Assembly (NCBI GenBank): GCA_015178975.1
Contig: WHVD01000134.1
Coordinates: forward strand, 124,001-188,000
Length of the DNA: 64,000 bases
Reading direction: 5' to 3'
Origin: Hysterangium stoloniferum
Taxonomy: Eukaryota > Basidiomycota > Agaricomycetes > Hysterangiales > Hysterangiaceae
The notes beneath the pieces were generated by a model. It was not told the origin of the DNA. It did not search any database and saw only the letters and a list, made by a program, of their open reading frames with translations. Of this stretch, positions 35,222-46,259 are shown piece after piece. A program made the translations under genes and the position numbers. Position 1 is the first letter of the stretch. The number at the start of each line of letters is the position of its first letter.

Positions 35222-35425
35222 TGAAGATTAACAAGTGTGAATAGTTGTTCACTGTTATTCTTTACACTAATTCTCATATATATATATATAATACAGGTGG
35301 ATAGAGTTTATCCACTAAGTGGATCGATACATCATAAGCCACATCATAAGCTGCATCATCTATTGTATCATATGCGTGGCTCCACTTGTTCCAGTGCCTA
35401 TACCTTCAACACTCGTATCTCAATA
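35222..35425 (-). repeat. 3' LTR of the copia element (family D)
   Basis: 204 bp; plus strand begins TGAAGATTAACAAGTG and ends GTATCTCAATA. Related copies are at 41909-42102 and 51967-52155. A purine-rich tract (GAGGAGGAG on the minus strand) adjoins its inner side. Confidence 0.85.
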
Positions 35426-35602
35426 CTCCTCCTCAAGTGTTGAAGTATCAATACCCAGTCGGCACATGATAAGAATGAGTCAATGGCAGTAATGATTTTG
35501 TTAAGATATCCGCGATCATTTCCTTTGTGTGTCAATAGATAAGTTGGATTGTTCCATTCTCGATTAAGTGTTAAATAAAATGATATTTGACTTCAATATG
35601 TT

Positions 35603-36248
35603 TCATTCTTTGTAGAGCACATCAATTATGAGCAAAACGATCGTCCCTTGATTGTCCTCGAAAATCACTGTCAGTTCTTCATAAATAATATCCAACTCCT
35701 CCAAAAAATGTCTCATCCACATAACTTTGTGTGCTACTTCAGATAAAGCGATGTATTCAGCTTCCATCGAAGACAGGGCTACCATTGACTGTTTTCTTGA
35801 AGACCAAGATAAGGCCCCTGATCCTAAAAATATGATGTATCCTCCAGTCAACTTTCTGTCCTCTGTATCACCAGTGAATCTGCATCTGAGTATGTATGTA
35901 AACAAAGTGCTCCTCCTCCCAAATGAAGATCATGATCTCAGGTGGTATATAAGTATTGGAGGACTTGTTTCGCTAAGTTCCAATGTGCTCTCGCTGGGTT
36001 TGATGAATATTGCGATAGTTTGTTCACAGAATATGCAATATCAGGACGTGATACTGTGGCAGTGAATATTAAACTTCCTATGATTTCACGATATGGGAGT
36101 TTCACCATTTCCTCGCATTCTTCTTCTGGTTCTGGACATGCAATAGATTGGAAGTCGATTCCTAGTGCGACAGGGGACCAAACTGGTCTTGAATTCTGTA
36201 TGTTAAATTTCTTCACAATTTTTTCAATGTATTCCTTTTGCAATATGA
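35603..36248 (-). pseudogene. Copia RT C-terminus and RNase H remnant
   Basis: Pieces are QKEYIEKIVKKFNIQNSRPV (RT C-terminal region, about 36180-36240), RPDIAYSVNKLSQYSSNPARAHW (about 36000), and the RNase H block GGYIIFLGSGALSWSSRKQ followed by SSMEAEYIALSEV and FEDNQGT (35603-35905), all typical of copia pol. Frames are broken near 35920. Its upstream continuation is cut by the solo LTR at 36249. Confidence 0.85.
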
Positions 36249-36969
36249 TGTTACGACCGTGTCGCAACCCCATCGGCCCCGGGGTTATCGCCACTTGTCA
36301 ACGTTTCAAGTCATCCTCTCGGAAACCATCGGCCCCGAAGCTGACGAATGTTTCGCGAAGATCAAACTCCATTTACGCCCACGTCAAATAACTCGTATTG
36401 TCTGGTCAAACTTTGATACGTCCCCTTTATTATGTTGATCCGTTCAATCTTATGTTTCGCATATGTCTATCTATATTTGTAGTCCTCGAACCATTTCCTT
36501 TTATCGTAATCCCGCTCTCGGTTATCATCGGCCTCCGAACTAATCATAAACTTCCCGTTCCTAGTCAAGCTTATTGTTAATACCGTGTTCCGCCCTTCTC
36601 CCCATTAGTATTTTCCAGACGCCTGTTACTTGTATATGAACCCGCTGTAATTGTAGTTACTAGGCAATCAGAATATCGACTCAGAATACCCTCATACACC
36701 TGTATCAGTCTCATACTAAGACTTCCCCCATCCGCCTTCGCGTGCACTCGCCCACTCCCGGCCCCGACCCCTTGGCCCGACGCCCGACTTGTCCTTCGAT
36801 TCCGATCGGTATCACGCCGAAAGGTACTCACTAGGACTAGTCTTCGCCCGCCCGAAATTTAAGGACATCCTACGGATATTTGCGAGGGCGCAGCCCATAA
36901 GCTGAAGCCAAGTCCTTCCGATCGGTCCCTGTCGGCCACCGACATTAGTCAGTTTCCAGTTCTTAACAT
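36249..36969 (+). repeat. Solo LTR, family B copy 2, TSD TATGA
   Basis: 721 bp, TGTTACGACC...GTTCTTAACA, with perfect TATGA on both sides (36244-36248, 36970-36974). Inserted inside the copia RT coding region. Confidence 0.95.
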
Positions 36970-36984
36970 ATGAATACTGACGTC

Positions 36985-37108
36985 AAATGTCACAAATCAA
37001 ATATTCTTCAATAAAGTCGAATAAACAATCAAAGAATATTCAACAATATCGAATACAGATGCCTCATTTGACAAAGTATTAATTCACCCTGTTGATAAAG
37101 CGTGAGGC
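36985..37108 (-). repeat. Truncated family C LTR
   Basis: Begins TGTCACAAAT and matches the reverse complement of the right end of 26806-27390 (shared AATAAAGTCGAATAAAC and GAATATTCAACAATAT) for about 124 bp, then is cut by the family B LTR at 37109. The rest of it and some copia sequence are missing. Confidence 0.75.
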
Positions 37109-37830
37109 TGTTACGACTGTGTCGCAACCCTATCGGTCCCGAGGTTATCACCACTTGTCAACGTTTCAAGTCACCATCTCGGAAACCATCAGCCCTGAAG
37201 CTGACGAATGTTTTCGCGAAGATCAAACTCCGTTTACGCCCACATCAAAATAACTTGTATTGTCTGGTCAAACTTTGATACGTCCCCTTTATTATGTTGA
37301 TCCGTTCAATCTTATGCTTCGCATATGTCTATCTATATTTGTAGTCCTTGAACTATTTCCTTTTATCGTAATCCCGCTCTCGGTTATCATCGGCCTCCGA
37401 ACTAATCATAAACTTCCTGTTCCTAGTCAAGCTTATTGTTAATACCGTGTTCCACCCTTCTCCCCATTAGTATTTTCCAGACGCCTGTTACTTGTATATG
37501 AACCCGCTGTAGTTGTAGTCACTAGGCAATCAGAGTATCAACTCAGAATACCCTCATACGCCTGTATCAGTCTCATACTAAGAATCCCCCCATCCGCCTT
37601 CGCGTGCGCTCGCCCACTCCCGGCCCCGACCCCTTGGCCTGAGGCTCGAATTGTCCTTCGATTCCGATCGGTATCATGCTGAAAGGTACTCATTAGGATT
37701 AGTCTTCACCTGCCCGAAATTTGATGACACCCTATGGATATTTGCGAGGGCGCAGCACATAAGCTGAAGCCAAGTCCTTCCGATCGGTCCCTGTCGGCCA
37801 CTGACATTAGTCAGTTTTCAGTTCTTAACA
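37109..37830 (+). repeat. LTR, family B copy 3, no matching flanks
   Basis: 722 bp, TGTTACGACT...GTTCTTAACA, complete at both ends. The flanks are GAGGC and GTAAG, so no target duplication: the left side is family C LTR DNA and the right side is copia RT DNA. This suggests a deletion or exchange between B copies after insertion. Confidence 0.9.
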
Positions 37831-38345
37831 GTAAGTTCCTTAACCATAAAATTGTATAACATTTTTCTCCACTCATTGCCTCCTTGTTTTGTGCCATACA
37901 GGGCCTTCAATAATGGCAATGCTAGGTGCTCCTTTCTGGGTTCTTCAAATCCTTCCGGCTGCTGAACCCAAACTTTCCCTTTCATCGTCCCATGTAAGTA
38001 TGCTGATTTTACATTGAATTGAATTCATCATTCCTCCCAGCACTAGTAAAATTCAGAATGTTTCCCACTTCATAACTGGTGCATACATCTCATTAAAGTA
38101 TAGACTGGGAATCTGACTAAGCCCTTGATGACAATCCAAACTTTTCACTTCACCAGTTCACTGTTTTTGTACATTCGACAACATATAGTTCCTGTCTTCA
38201 AAATTTGTGTTCCAGGTGGTGGTTCTTCGGGTGGTCCAAACACTTCGTGATCCAACATATTCTGCCATTCCATTTGTTGTGCCTTCTCTCAGGCAACTCC
38301 TTCTTCTCCTGGCATATTAAGTGCCTCTTGGATCATTGGATTACT
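37831..38345 (-). pseudogene. Copia reverse transcriptase remnant
   Basis: The minus strand gives ALYGTKQGGNEWRKMLYNF (the copia 'LYGLKQ' block) at about 37850-37910 and, upstream, NVKSAYLHGTMKGKVWVQQPEGF, then CMHQL and a region like 'EALNMPGEE..W'. These are core RT motifs 1-4 with several stops. Confidence 0.85.
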
Positions 38346-38390
38346 TCCTACGGCAGAATACATACAATAATAAGTCCATCATCATGTGTG

Positions 38391-38434
38391 AGGAGTATGC
38401 TTTTACCACAGTTTTATTGTGGTAAAACACTCCT
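38391..38434. repeat. Short hairpin TTTTACCACA/TGTGGTAAAA
   Basis: Perfect 10-bp arms (38401-38410 and 38419-38428) with an outer GGAGT/ACTCC match and an 8-base loop. It lies in a stretch (about 38345-38660) with no copia match, so it may belong to a small insert in the element's linker region. Confidence 0.6.
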
Positions 38435-38676
38435 TTTATTTTATTTATATTTTACACATTCTATTCATATTTTTCTATGCTTTATATTCTTCGAATATTG
38501 CACCATTTTATTAGTTCAAAGCTTTGTGTATACTTGTGGGTGCACTCGGCACCAAATGAAACTCAGACGCACTTTTACCCCAAGCACCACCACTTGTAAG
38601 ACATAAACTAGGTCTACGGCAAGCGGTGATCAGGGTAACGTGTCAGCTACCACATAGGTAGCATTATCTGAGCTAT

Positions 38677-39522
38677 CTAACACTTCAGGCCTCGAACTAT
38701 AGCAGTCGAGGCCTCCAATCGAACCATCCTTCTTCCCATTCTACTCATTTCTTTGTATATAGAATGGTCAGAACTTCTACCACTCTTCACATCATGTCCA
38801 AATTCATCCTCATCTGCTAATATTGTACTTCCAGCTATTTCTCTTATACATATGTCCAGATCGTGACATTCCACGTGGGATATCGGGTATGTTCAAAACT
38901 AGCTGTGACTGGTCCGATAATTTACTGATTTCTTTTCCTTTTTCATCAGTGGGTCTTGGACATGGAGGAATTGTCTCATGAGCCTAGGCTGTGGCTCATT
39001 TGGCATCACCATCAATTGAGGTTTGTTATTATACACTACAGGTATGTTGTCCAAATTTTCTTGTAATTCACCTTCTGATAAATTTGTATATCTGCATATT
39101 GATGATGAGGCTGGAATTGTCCTGAATTGGAACAGGTACACATTCCCTCTTTTGACAGCTTCGCCTAAGGTTCATCCATTAATGTCGATAATTCTTGAAC
39201 CATTTATATTCAGATCAACTTGTTATCCATCTTTGAAGAGCTGTGTGGGATTCAGTAATTGTACCTTGGCTTTGGGTGTCCATTTGACATTCAGAATTTT
39301 GCCTATGAATTCCAGTCCAAAACTCGACACATTAAATTTCAATGTTCCGACACCCTTGGTGTAAATGTAACCACCATTCACTGTTTGAATCTTCTTCAGT
39401 ACATTATATGCCATAAAATTGTGTAAGTCCTGGATATTTGGCACATAATGTCCTGACAATGTGGAATCCAGGAAATATTTATGTTGAGTCATATCTTTAC
39501 CCATGAAAAATACAGAATCCAC
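38677..39522 (-). pseudogene. Copia protease-like region and integrase-RT linker
   Basis: 39223-39522 reads KYFLDSTLSGHYVPN, with DST where live copia proteases have DSG or DTG, then the gag-pre-integrase-like LFKDG...GRIID. It passes directly into linker sequence (SEGELQENLDNIPVVYN, NEPQPRLMRQ; 38899-39141 and 38677-38874). The roughly 1-kb integrase core expected between these blocks was not seen. Confidence 0.65.
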
Positions 39523-39774
39523 ATCCCTTGGCTCGAAACTGAGGTTGATGAGTTATCAGGTGTGTTTGCTGGCCCTTTATCCTGCTTTGATTGTCCTCCC
39601 AATTGCTGAAGATTCTTCTTTTCAGACAATTTTGTGCCCAATGGGACAAATCTCCACACTTGTAGCATCCTTGCAAACTTTTATTATTTGGCCTGCCTCA
39701 TCCCAGATTCCCACATCTGCACTGGAATCATCCCTGGGACCTGATTGAATCACCTTGAGTGTGAAATGCAGAAC

Positions 39775-41199
39775 TGTTACGACCATGTCACAACCCAACA
39801 GTTCCCGAGGTTATTGCTGCCTATCGACGTTTCAAGTTACCGATCAAGTCATCGCATCAGAAACCGTCGGTCACCCAACACTGACGTATGCTTTCACAGC
39901 GATCAAACCCTGTTTACACCCTTGTCAAGTTATACTTGTACTATCTGGTTATGCTTTGATATGTCCCTTTCTTTATTATGATGATCTGTTCTACTCTATG
40001 TTTCACATAGGCCTGTATGTATATACTTGTAACCTGTGGACTATTTCCTTTTCTTGTAATTCTGCTCTTGGATAAATCATGGCCTCTGAACTTATTGTAA
40101 CCTTCCAGTTTCTAGTCAAGTTTATTTGTCAATAATGTTTTCTGCTCTTCCCTTAGGAGGGTGTTTATAATTACTATAATCTCAAATATTTACTAATAAA
40201 AGTCTTATTTTTACAAAACTCCATCTTTAAATAGTGATATCTATTCTGAAACAATTATATCATCAAAAAACAACCATCAGAAATAGTTCTCCATATTACA
40301 TCTTATACAACCCATAGTTATTTAACAAATTCTATTGTATATAATTTCCTTCCTTTTACAGATGTCTACTAATACTTTTATTAGTACTTTGTCTTTTAAA
40401 AGCTGTAATGTAGTTATTTCCTAGTAAAATATATGAGATGTCATTGGAAATTTTTCATCCTATGGCCTTCTTTATTAAGTGAAATTACCTATATATTCTG
40501 GGTATGTTGAATCAAGTAGAAATCTGTTCAGATTGACAGATCCATTCCAAAGTAATACATATGTATTTAGAGGTGCCAATGATATACATATGCATGGAAT
40601 GGACTATCTAAAGGTATCTACTTTTTAAAAGTATTAGTGTTTCAAACTACTAATTTTTTTTATTGTCTACTCGTGTCCAGAAAGATTCTTTAGTTTGTAA
40701 TGTATGAGAGAGTTTAAAACTTTTTGAAAGTTTTAAAAACCAAATTATGTTTGAATCACATCCCAGATGTTTAAATGACCTTTAGAGTATATTAGAATTT
40801 GGTATACTTAATAGTTTTCAGATATCCTCCTTAGTTAACATTTTCTAGACGCCTATGACTTGTATATAAATCCACTGTAGTTGTGTTACTAGGCAATCAG
40901 AATATTAACTCAGAACACCCACATACATCTCTAGAAGTCTTACTCTAAATATCCCGCTCTCTGCCTTTGCATGCGCTTGCCCACTCTCGGTCCCCAACCC
41001 CTTGGCCCAACACATGACTTATCCTTCAGTTCTGATCGGTGATTCACCGTGAGGAACTTGTTAGGGCTAGTCTTTGCCCGCCCGAAATTTAAGGACACCT
41101 GACGGTAACTTGCGAGGGTGCAGTACATAAGCTGAAGCCAAATCCTTCTGATCAGTCCCCATTGGCCAACCGACATTAGTCAGTTTTCAGTTCTTAACA
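39775..41199 (+). repeat. Solo LTR, family B copy 4, TSD AGAAC, split by a 673-bp insert
   Basis: TGTTACGACC...GTTCTTAACA with perfect AGAAC flanks (39770-39774, 41200-41204). Removing the insert at 40157-40829 and one CTTAG restores a length of about 747 bp, near the other B copies. This copy is the most diverged of the family. Confidence 0.9.
40157..40829. mobile_element. MITE-like AT-rich insert in family B LTR copy 4
   Basis: 673 bp of AT-rich non-coding DNA absent from the other B copies at the same point. It is flanked by CTTAG (40152-40156 and 40830-40834). Its ends are short inverted GGAGG/CCTCC. An alternative reading is a TTA duplication with GGAGGRT ends, as in PIF/Harbinger-type elements. 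No internal ORF with motifs. Confidence 0.7.
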
Positions 41200-41394
41200 A
41201 GAACCATCTGCAAACCTGGGATGTATTTCTTTTCATATCTCAATTTGTCGAAGCTTGTTGACAATTTCTTCAACAGTGTCCTTGTCATAGTTGATTGTTG
41301 TCGACATGATATCAAAGTCTTCCAGGAGTGTGCTCATGAAAAGGCTAAGGTAATTGGGGTCCGCAATGCTGTGTCCTGCTTCTAACAATTTGAT

Positions 41395-41830
41395 TCAGAT
41401 AGAATCCATTTGGGCCTTATACTTGATTATTCCAGTACCATCATACCTCATATGTACGAGTTTGGAGAGTAATGTTGCCCAGCTGTTAGCAAGATGTGTT
41501 CTGTAAGTATTTTTCAGTTTGTTCCAAGTGTCAACAGGATTATCATTGGTCATAATAGCTACCCTTGGTTCATCTTCTACGTGCAATATTATTTCACTAT
41601 ACACCCTCTTCTTTTGAAGCACCCAGGCTTCTTTGATTTCCAATTTGTCTTTCATCAGGGTGTTCAATTTAGTGCATATGGGATCTGCCAATTCTCCAGT
41701 TATGACTTTCCACTGGTTCAAAGATTCGAGTACTATCTTCATACTTATGCTCTATGTAAAATAGTTGTCTTTGCATAGCTTTGGAAAGACTTGATATGCA
41801 CTTCCGGTACTCAATTCATAGTCCTTGATC
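41395..41830 (-). pseudogene. Copia gag remnant
   Basis: The minus frame 41395-41742 contains LESLNQWKVITGE, TWNKLKNTYRTHLANSW and LLSKLVHMRYD, typical of copia UBN2-type gag. Just upstream LCKDNYFT precedes a TAG where gag usually has Trp ('NY..W'), so a stop replaces that codon. The knuckle was not found, probably lost near the B copy 4 insertion. Confidence 0.75.
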
Positions 41831-41896
41831 TTCTCCAAGGTAATCATGATAATAGTCCTGAGCAATTCAATGTTCTTTTACTGATAAGAAGTGCCA

Positions 41897-41908
41897 GGGC
41901 CCATAACC
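41897..41908 (-). other. Primer-binding-site-like motif of the copia element
   Basis: GGTTATGGGCCC on the minus strand directly abuts the inner edge of the 5' LTR. The same word sits at the same place in the gag-only element ending at 55068, and a one-base variant in the one at 22363. The matching tRNA was not identified here. Confidence 0.65.
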
Positions 41909-42102
41909 TGAAGATTAACAAGTGTGAATAGTTGTTTGTTGTTATTCTTTATGCTAATTCTCATATATATATATATATTGTACAGGTGGACAGAGTTTAT
42001 TCACTAAGTGGATTGATACATCATAAGCTGCATCATCTATTGTATCATATGCACGGCTCCACTCGTTCCAGTACCTATACCTTCAACACTTGTATCTCAA
42101 TA
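41909..42102 (-). repeat. 5' LTR of the copia element (family D)
   Basis: 194 bp, paired with 35222-35425; about 10 bp shorter because of a CATCATAAGC duplication in the other copy, plus scattered differences, showing an old insertion. Confidence 0.85.
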
Positions 42103-44929
42103 GATTCTGTATCCTTTTATCTTTCCTGTGACTTGTCAGAGGATGATCCAATTGAAAATCCACAAAACTCCTGGATGTGGTTGCAGGATTTAACATCACA
42201 TAGAATATGTGCATAATCAATGAATTTAAAATCCCATTCACATCGCTGAATTTAATGGAATTACAAAATGATGTAGAATATGTTGGATGGTCCACAATTG
42301 AGTTAAACTCTCCTTTGTTCCAACTGCTTGGCAAATATACATACATATGTAAATTCCCTTTGTTCCTTCACATGATCAAAAGAGGCTATATCACACTGGC
42401 TCCTCACAATTGTCGAGAATCTTTGACAAGATAGATGATCCTGAAGACCAAACAGTCATCTACCAACACCAAGCAGTCCAGGTAACTGATGTAGAGATAT
42501 TGACTGGCTTGCAAAACAGCTAGAATGTGGGCCATTTTGCAAGCCAGTCAATATCTTTTGAATTACTAAGTGGATTGCTTAGTGTTGATGGAAGACCCAC
42601 AGGATTTGATATATCTTTTCAAATATTCTCAGAAGTTTAGTTGTTTTATTTGAGGCTCTATCTCAATTTATTAAAATTATGTAACAGGCTGAGCCATGGT
42701 GAGAGGACACAGCAATATGTATTCACCATAATGGTCCCAAGGTGTTTATTTTAAATTCTAAATTCTAAATTTATATTAAACACCACATGTAAAGAATATT
42801 GTAGCTTCTCTTGCATGTTTAAACCTCAATGCATCGGAGTCTGAAATAGGTACCTGAATGTCCCCGCCGAATGGAGTTTCTATCGCCAAAAGCCAGAACC
42901 CCACCAGCCACCCAGAATCTGTTGCAGAGGTTTATGACAGTTTCTGAATCTTTAATTATTCCAAAAAACTGAGGGAAGATTGACTTTCACTGGCCCTAAT
43001 ATATTCAAGTATCTCTGTGTTCCCAAGAGTAGTCAGTCACAAATGTCAGCAGTTGAGTGTGCTTCTGTTTTCTTCCAACATAACATCTGGACACAGTTTC
43101 CATGGCTAGATGAGTCCAGCCGGGTGAATCGAATAATGAATCGAAATCTCAGACTGGACTAATATACTCCAGGTAACTACTGACCATTGCATCTACATTA
43201 CAGGTGGCTAGTAACCATGTCCAACAATTCCAGATTCAATCGCAATACACTTCACCCCTATTGCCTGAAACAAGATTGCATCGTTAGGCACAATGCTAAA
43301 TACTGTAGAGTAATAAATATGGCACACATGGCTTTTCTCAACATTGACAGGTACCATGGAACCTCGGAGATATATAAGGTGTGTGATAAATACAGAATGT
43401 GGGTATTCTTCAGTTTTCGAGATGACAGTTAACTCCCCATGAGCATCACGAGGCAGGCATTGCCTCTGCAGTGTGCTACTATGGCCGTATACAGCCATTC
43501 ATTGCTGGAAAGTAGTAAACAGTAAACAAAGTTTCATCTATGGACTGTATATAGTCCAAACTGTCTAAACTGTGAGTTTCTTGATCTTTTTTCGAGTTTA
43601 CTAAGTCCCACAGTCAGTACGAGACCCACTGGGAATGTGTGGCAAGTATGAAAGGCACACCCACGAAGTAGAACTTTGGTTCTCAGAGACTTCGACCGAG
43701 CAATCACCACACCAACTCCATGTAGTGTTAAACAAGGCATTATGCTACACCAGAGATATCAGGGAAGGTGAGCGAATATCTAACAGACTTCACATCTTGT
43801 CCATAATGGACTGCAAGAGTAGACCATGATATCTCTTGAAGATAATTGAGCCAAGAACTCAGGATTAGGGTATGGATGGATTTTGTTCTGTATGAATTGA
43901 TGTATACAAACCTAAGCCAAATATAAGGAAACAATACTGATAATTTTAATGGAAACTCCCTACAAAATATTGGAGAGGGTAATGGTTCGTATTCATTATC
44001 AGTCCCAGAAGGTTTTGCGTAGCTGAGATTGCGAACAGGCAGAAGTCATTCGTCATCTAAGACATCTGGGTCGAATGATGCGTCCACCTCTGCATCCAGG
44101 TGTCCATTCATGCTCATTGGGTGAGAGATACTGCATTGACTGACTATCATAGATAAGTCTTTTTGAAAGTTGGTTAAATATGAATGTAGTATTTATGTAT
44201 AGGCTTATTTGATTACGATTAACTAGCTTAGCTGTAATAGTTATAGTATGATTAGTTATGAGAACGGGCAAAATATTAGCCTGGCTAAAGGTGATGGAAG
44301 AAAGAGAAAAATTGTCGAAGGGAGGGAGCGGAAAAAATCCTGTGCAATGTGCCGCTGGTCTCCTCCTGACTAAGGTCTTTTGATTTGATAATATATCTGA
44401 CATAGCATGCTATTGATGCACTTCTAGTTTAGTCAATACCTTTAATACCCCCCCACCAGTATCAAAAATTTCATCAGGCTACCTGAAGTGTGTGAACAAT
44501 ATTACTTATTTCATTTTATTGAGTCAAAAGTACATAGTATGCAAATAACACTGTCTAACTATATCAATGCCGCCAAATGCAAGTGCGCCCTTCTGGGGTG
44601 GCCAGGAACGCTGGAACGCGAGCTCATCGTCACTGACGACGAGCGCGTTACTATGACCCCGGAGGACGTTGCCGAAGGCAGCGCCGTGAGGTGATATGGC
44701 CTGTAAGCAAGGGCAGTGACGCGACGCGTTGAAAGGAAGTCTCCCACGGCCTCGAAGGTATAGTGAAAAGTAAGTAACATTTTGTTATCTCTGTTGTATT
44801 GGTTTTCTTACTTGAAGCGTCCCATTCTCACAGAATTAGCGGTGGAAGAGGCCCAACGCAACAAGGGGGCATATTAGCCCGGGGCTACACATATGTCCAC
44901 TCAGACTAATTTGCTTATAAATTTGGACG
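42103..44929. other. Gene-poor stretch between the copia element and Ngaro-2
   Basis: No frame here carries recognised domains. A minus frame at 43208-43498 (96 codons) and its neighbours to 43934 may be fragments of a decayed gene, but I could not name a family. A long hairpin at 42455-42597 is listed separately. Confidence 0.4.
42455..42597. repeat. Long inverted repeat (hairpin)
   Basis: Inner arms of 22 bp are perfect (42495-42516 and 42535-42556, AGATATTGACTGGCTTGC...) around an 18-base loop. The match continues with mismatches outward (CAACACCAAGCAGTCC against GGATTGCTTAGTGTTG) to arms of about 60 bp. It could be a tiny fold-back element or a source of hairpin RNA. Confidence 0.8.
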
Positions 44930-44934
44930 TCCAG

Positions 44935-45034
44935 CTTCGTCTATGTGTCGTGATGAGAGCAGAGAGCTGTATGGTTGGGTAGGGGGAGAGCTTAGCTCTC
45001 CGCGTATGCGTGGGAAGACTCGCCGCTCACCCAC
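44935..45034 (-). repeat. Ngaro-2 B-type repeat
   Basis: Diverged relative of Ngaro-1 B1, with GAGAGCTTAGCTCTC as an internal palindrome and ending GAAGACTCGCCGCTCACC, just 3' of the recombinase stop at 45075. Confidence 0.8.
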
Positions 45035-45074
45035 AAAGAACAACTGCCTGCCAAACGTGGCGAGGCTACGCCGC

Positions 45075-46240
45075 CTACCCAACCAAGGCAGTTGCATTCC
45101 TTGTTGAAAGGTTCTCCAAATGCCGTGATGCTATCTGTTCAAAGGCCCTGATGTATGTTTCATATGCTAATGACTTCCATCTGCCTGCTAATCTCACGAT
45201 CTCAGGATCAACTCCTTGTGCTAGAAAGAAAGATGCGCCGCCGATACGAAATGAATGTCCGAAGGTTGTTCCCCATCCCCATGCTTTAAGAATGAGATTT
45301 ATTCGTTCGAGTGCAGCTTTTTTGACTATCGGTCTTACTGCACCTCTGTCATCTAGCCAACAAAACAGTGGTTCTTCCGGTCCGGCCGGTACGACTTTCG
45401 ATAAATTGATTAGTGCGTCTATTGGGCATGTCCCTTGCTGATCTGTTAGGTATACCGCTTGGGTTACACCAGATTTGGCCGTTTTAGCCGCAGGTAAGTC
45501 CAAACGTGCATACCTCCTGCCGTCATTGTCATGGCTAATTAGGACGTCCTTCTGCTTCAAATGCTTTTTGCCATCAAAATGTGTTCTGGATGATACTGTG
45601 ACCTCCCCGAAACACATTAAACCCCAAAAGGCGCACGTAGATATGGCCCATACACAGGCATCGAAGGAGTTGTTCAAATCCAATGACGCCCTCAACGCGA
45701 GTAGCATCTTCAATTTTATCGGTGGACGTGGGGGCCGTTTTCGTGTATTGCCTTGTAAGTTCTCTAGCCCCCTTAGTGACCATTCGATTCTCGTTCGTTC
45801 GTCATCTGACAGGGGTGGGGGCCAACCTTGAGCTATGTGCCATGCTCTAACCGCCGCTAAGTATTTCCGAGTAACTCCAACTGACACAGTCTCAAATGCT
45901 GTCCCAGCAGTTAGCTCCTGACTGAGCAATGATGAGTCCGCTGCCGCCCAAAGTGCGAAAGAATGTAAAATTGAGAAGGATGCCGGCAATCTTTCCGATT
46001 CAGATACAGAGAAGATATCACAAAATACATAGAATTTGCGGAGACCCGATCCGTAGCTATTCGCATCCCGCAGTGATGCTTCAGAGGCTATGGACGCTAG
46101 TAACTGCAGTACCGGGTGCTGTACAGTAGATGGAGGCGGTGTGTTGATTCCTTTCCACCTGAAGAGTCTCTCTTTAGCTCTGCATGGAGGCCTCAGTACT
46201 GACGAAACAAGGTGCAATTGTCCAGCTGGTAATGTCTGCA
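45075..46240 (-). CDS. Ngaro-2 tyrosine recombinase (part of a longer open frame to 48161)
   Basis: C-terminal 390 or so residues of a 1028-codon open frame (45075-48161, opening on a GTG; first ATG about 38 codons in). Recombinase features are the core-binding region (SYGSGLRKFYVF, KYLAAVRAWHIAQGW), the first catalytic site FWGLMCFGEVT, His-x-x-Arg in GHSFRIGGASFF, and Tyr in YETYIRAF. The first Arg of the R-H-R-Y set is Cys here (TGT); Ngaro-1 has CGT, so the enzyme is probably inactive despite its open frame. It would insert circular cDNA by strand exchange. The true start of the recombinase is unknown, because the upstream frame lies under RT/RNase H. Confidence 0.85.
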
Positions 46241-46259
46241 ATGATGAGGCGAAGGGTGC

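Larger units (their letters stand above)
35222..42102 (-). mobile_element. Old Ty1/copia element, full span with nested insertions
   Basis: Minus-orientation element between LTRs at 41909-42102 (5') and 35222-35425 (3'). Flanks GGTTC (35217-35221) and GATTC (42103-42107) are a likely 5-bp duplication with one change. A primer-site-like GGTTATGGGCCC abuts the 5' LTR (41897-41908). Coding remains in order: gag (about 41.4-41.8 kb), protease-like (39.2-39.5), linker (38.7-39.2), RT (37.8-38.3 and 35.9-36.25), RNase H (35.6-35.9). Three family B LTRs, part of a family C LTR and a MITE-like insert interrupt it. No integrase core was found. Confidence 0.85.

Noticed and set aside
35938..36294. Copia RT frame starting at 36294
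   Set aside because: Its first residues come from the inserted solo LTR (36249-36969); the true RT sequence is cut at 36248.
43208..43498. Possible host gene exon on the minus strand
   Set aside because: 96 open codons but no recognisable family, no supported splice partners, and surrounding frames are short; not called as a gene.
45475..45831. Plus-strand frames within the Ngaro elements (also 30646-31973, 46476-48661 and 48962-49447)
   Set aside because: They are antisense shadows of gag, RT and recombinase with no motifs of their own.
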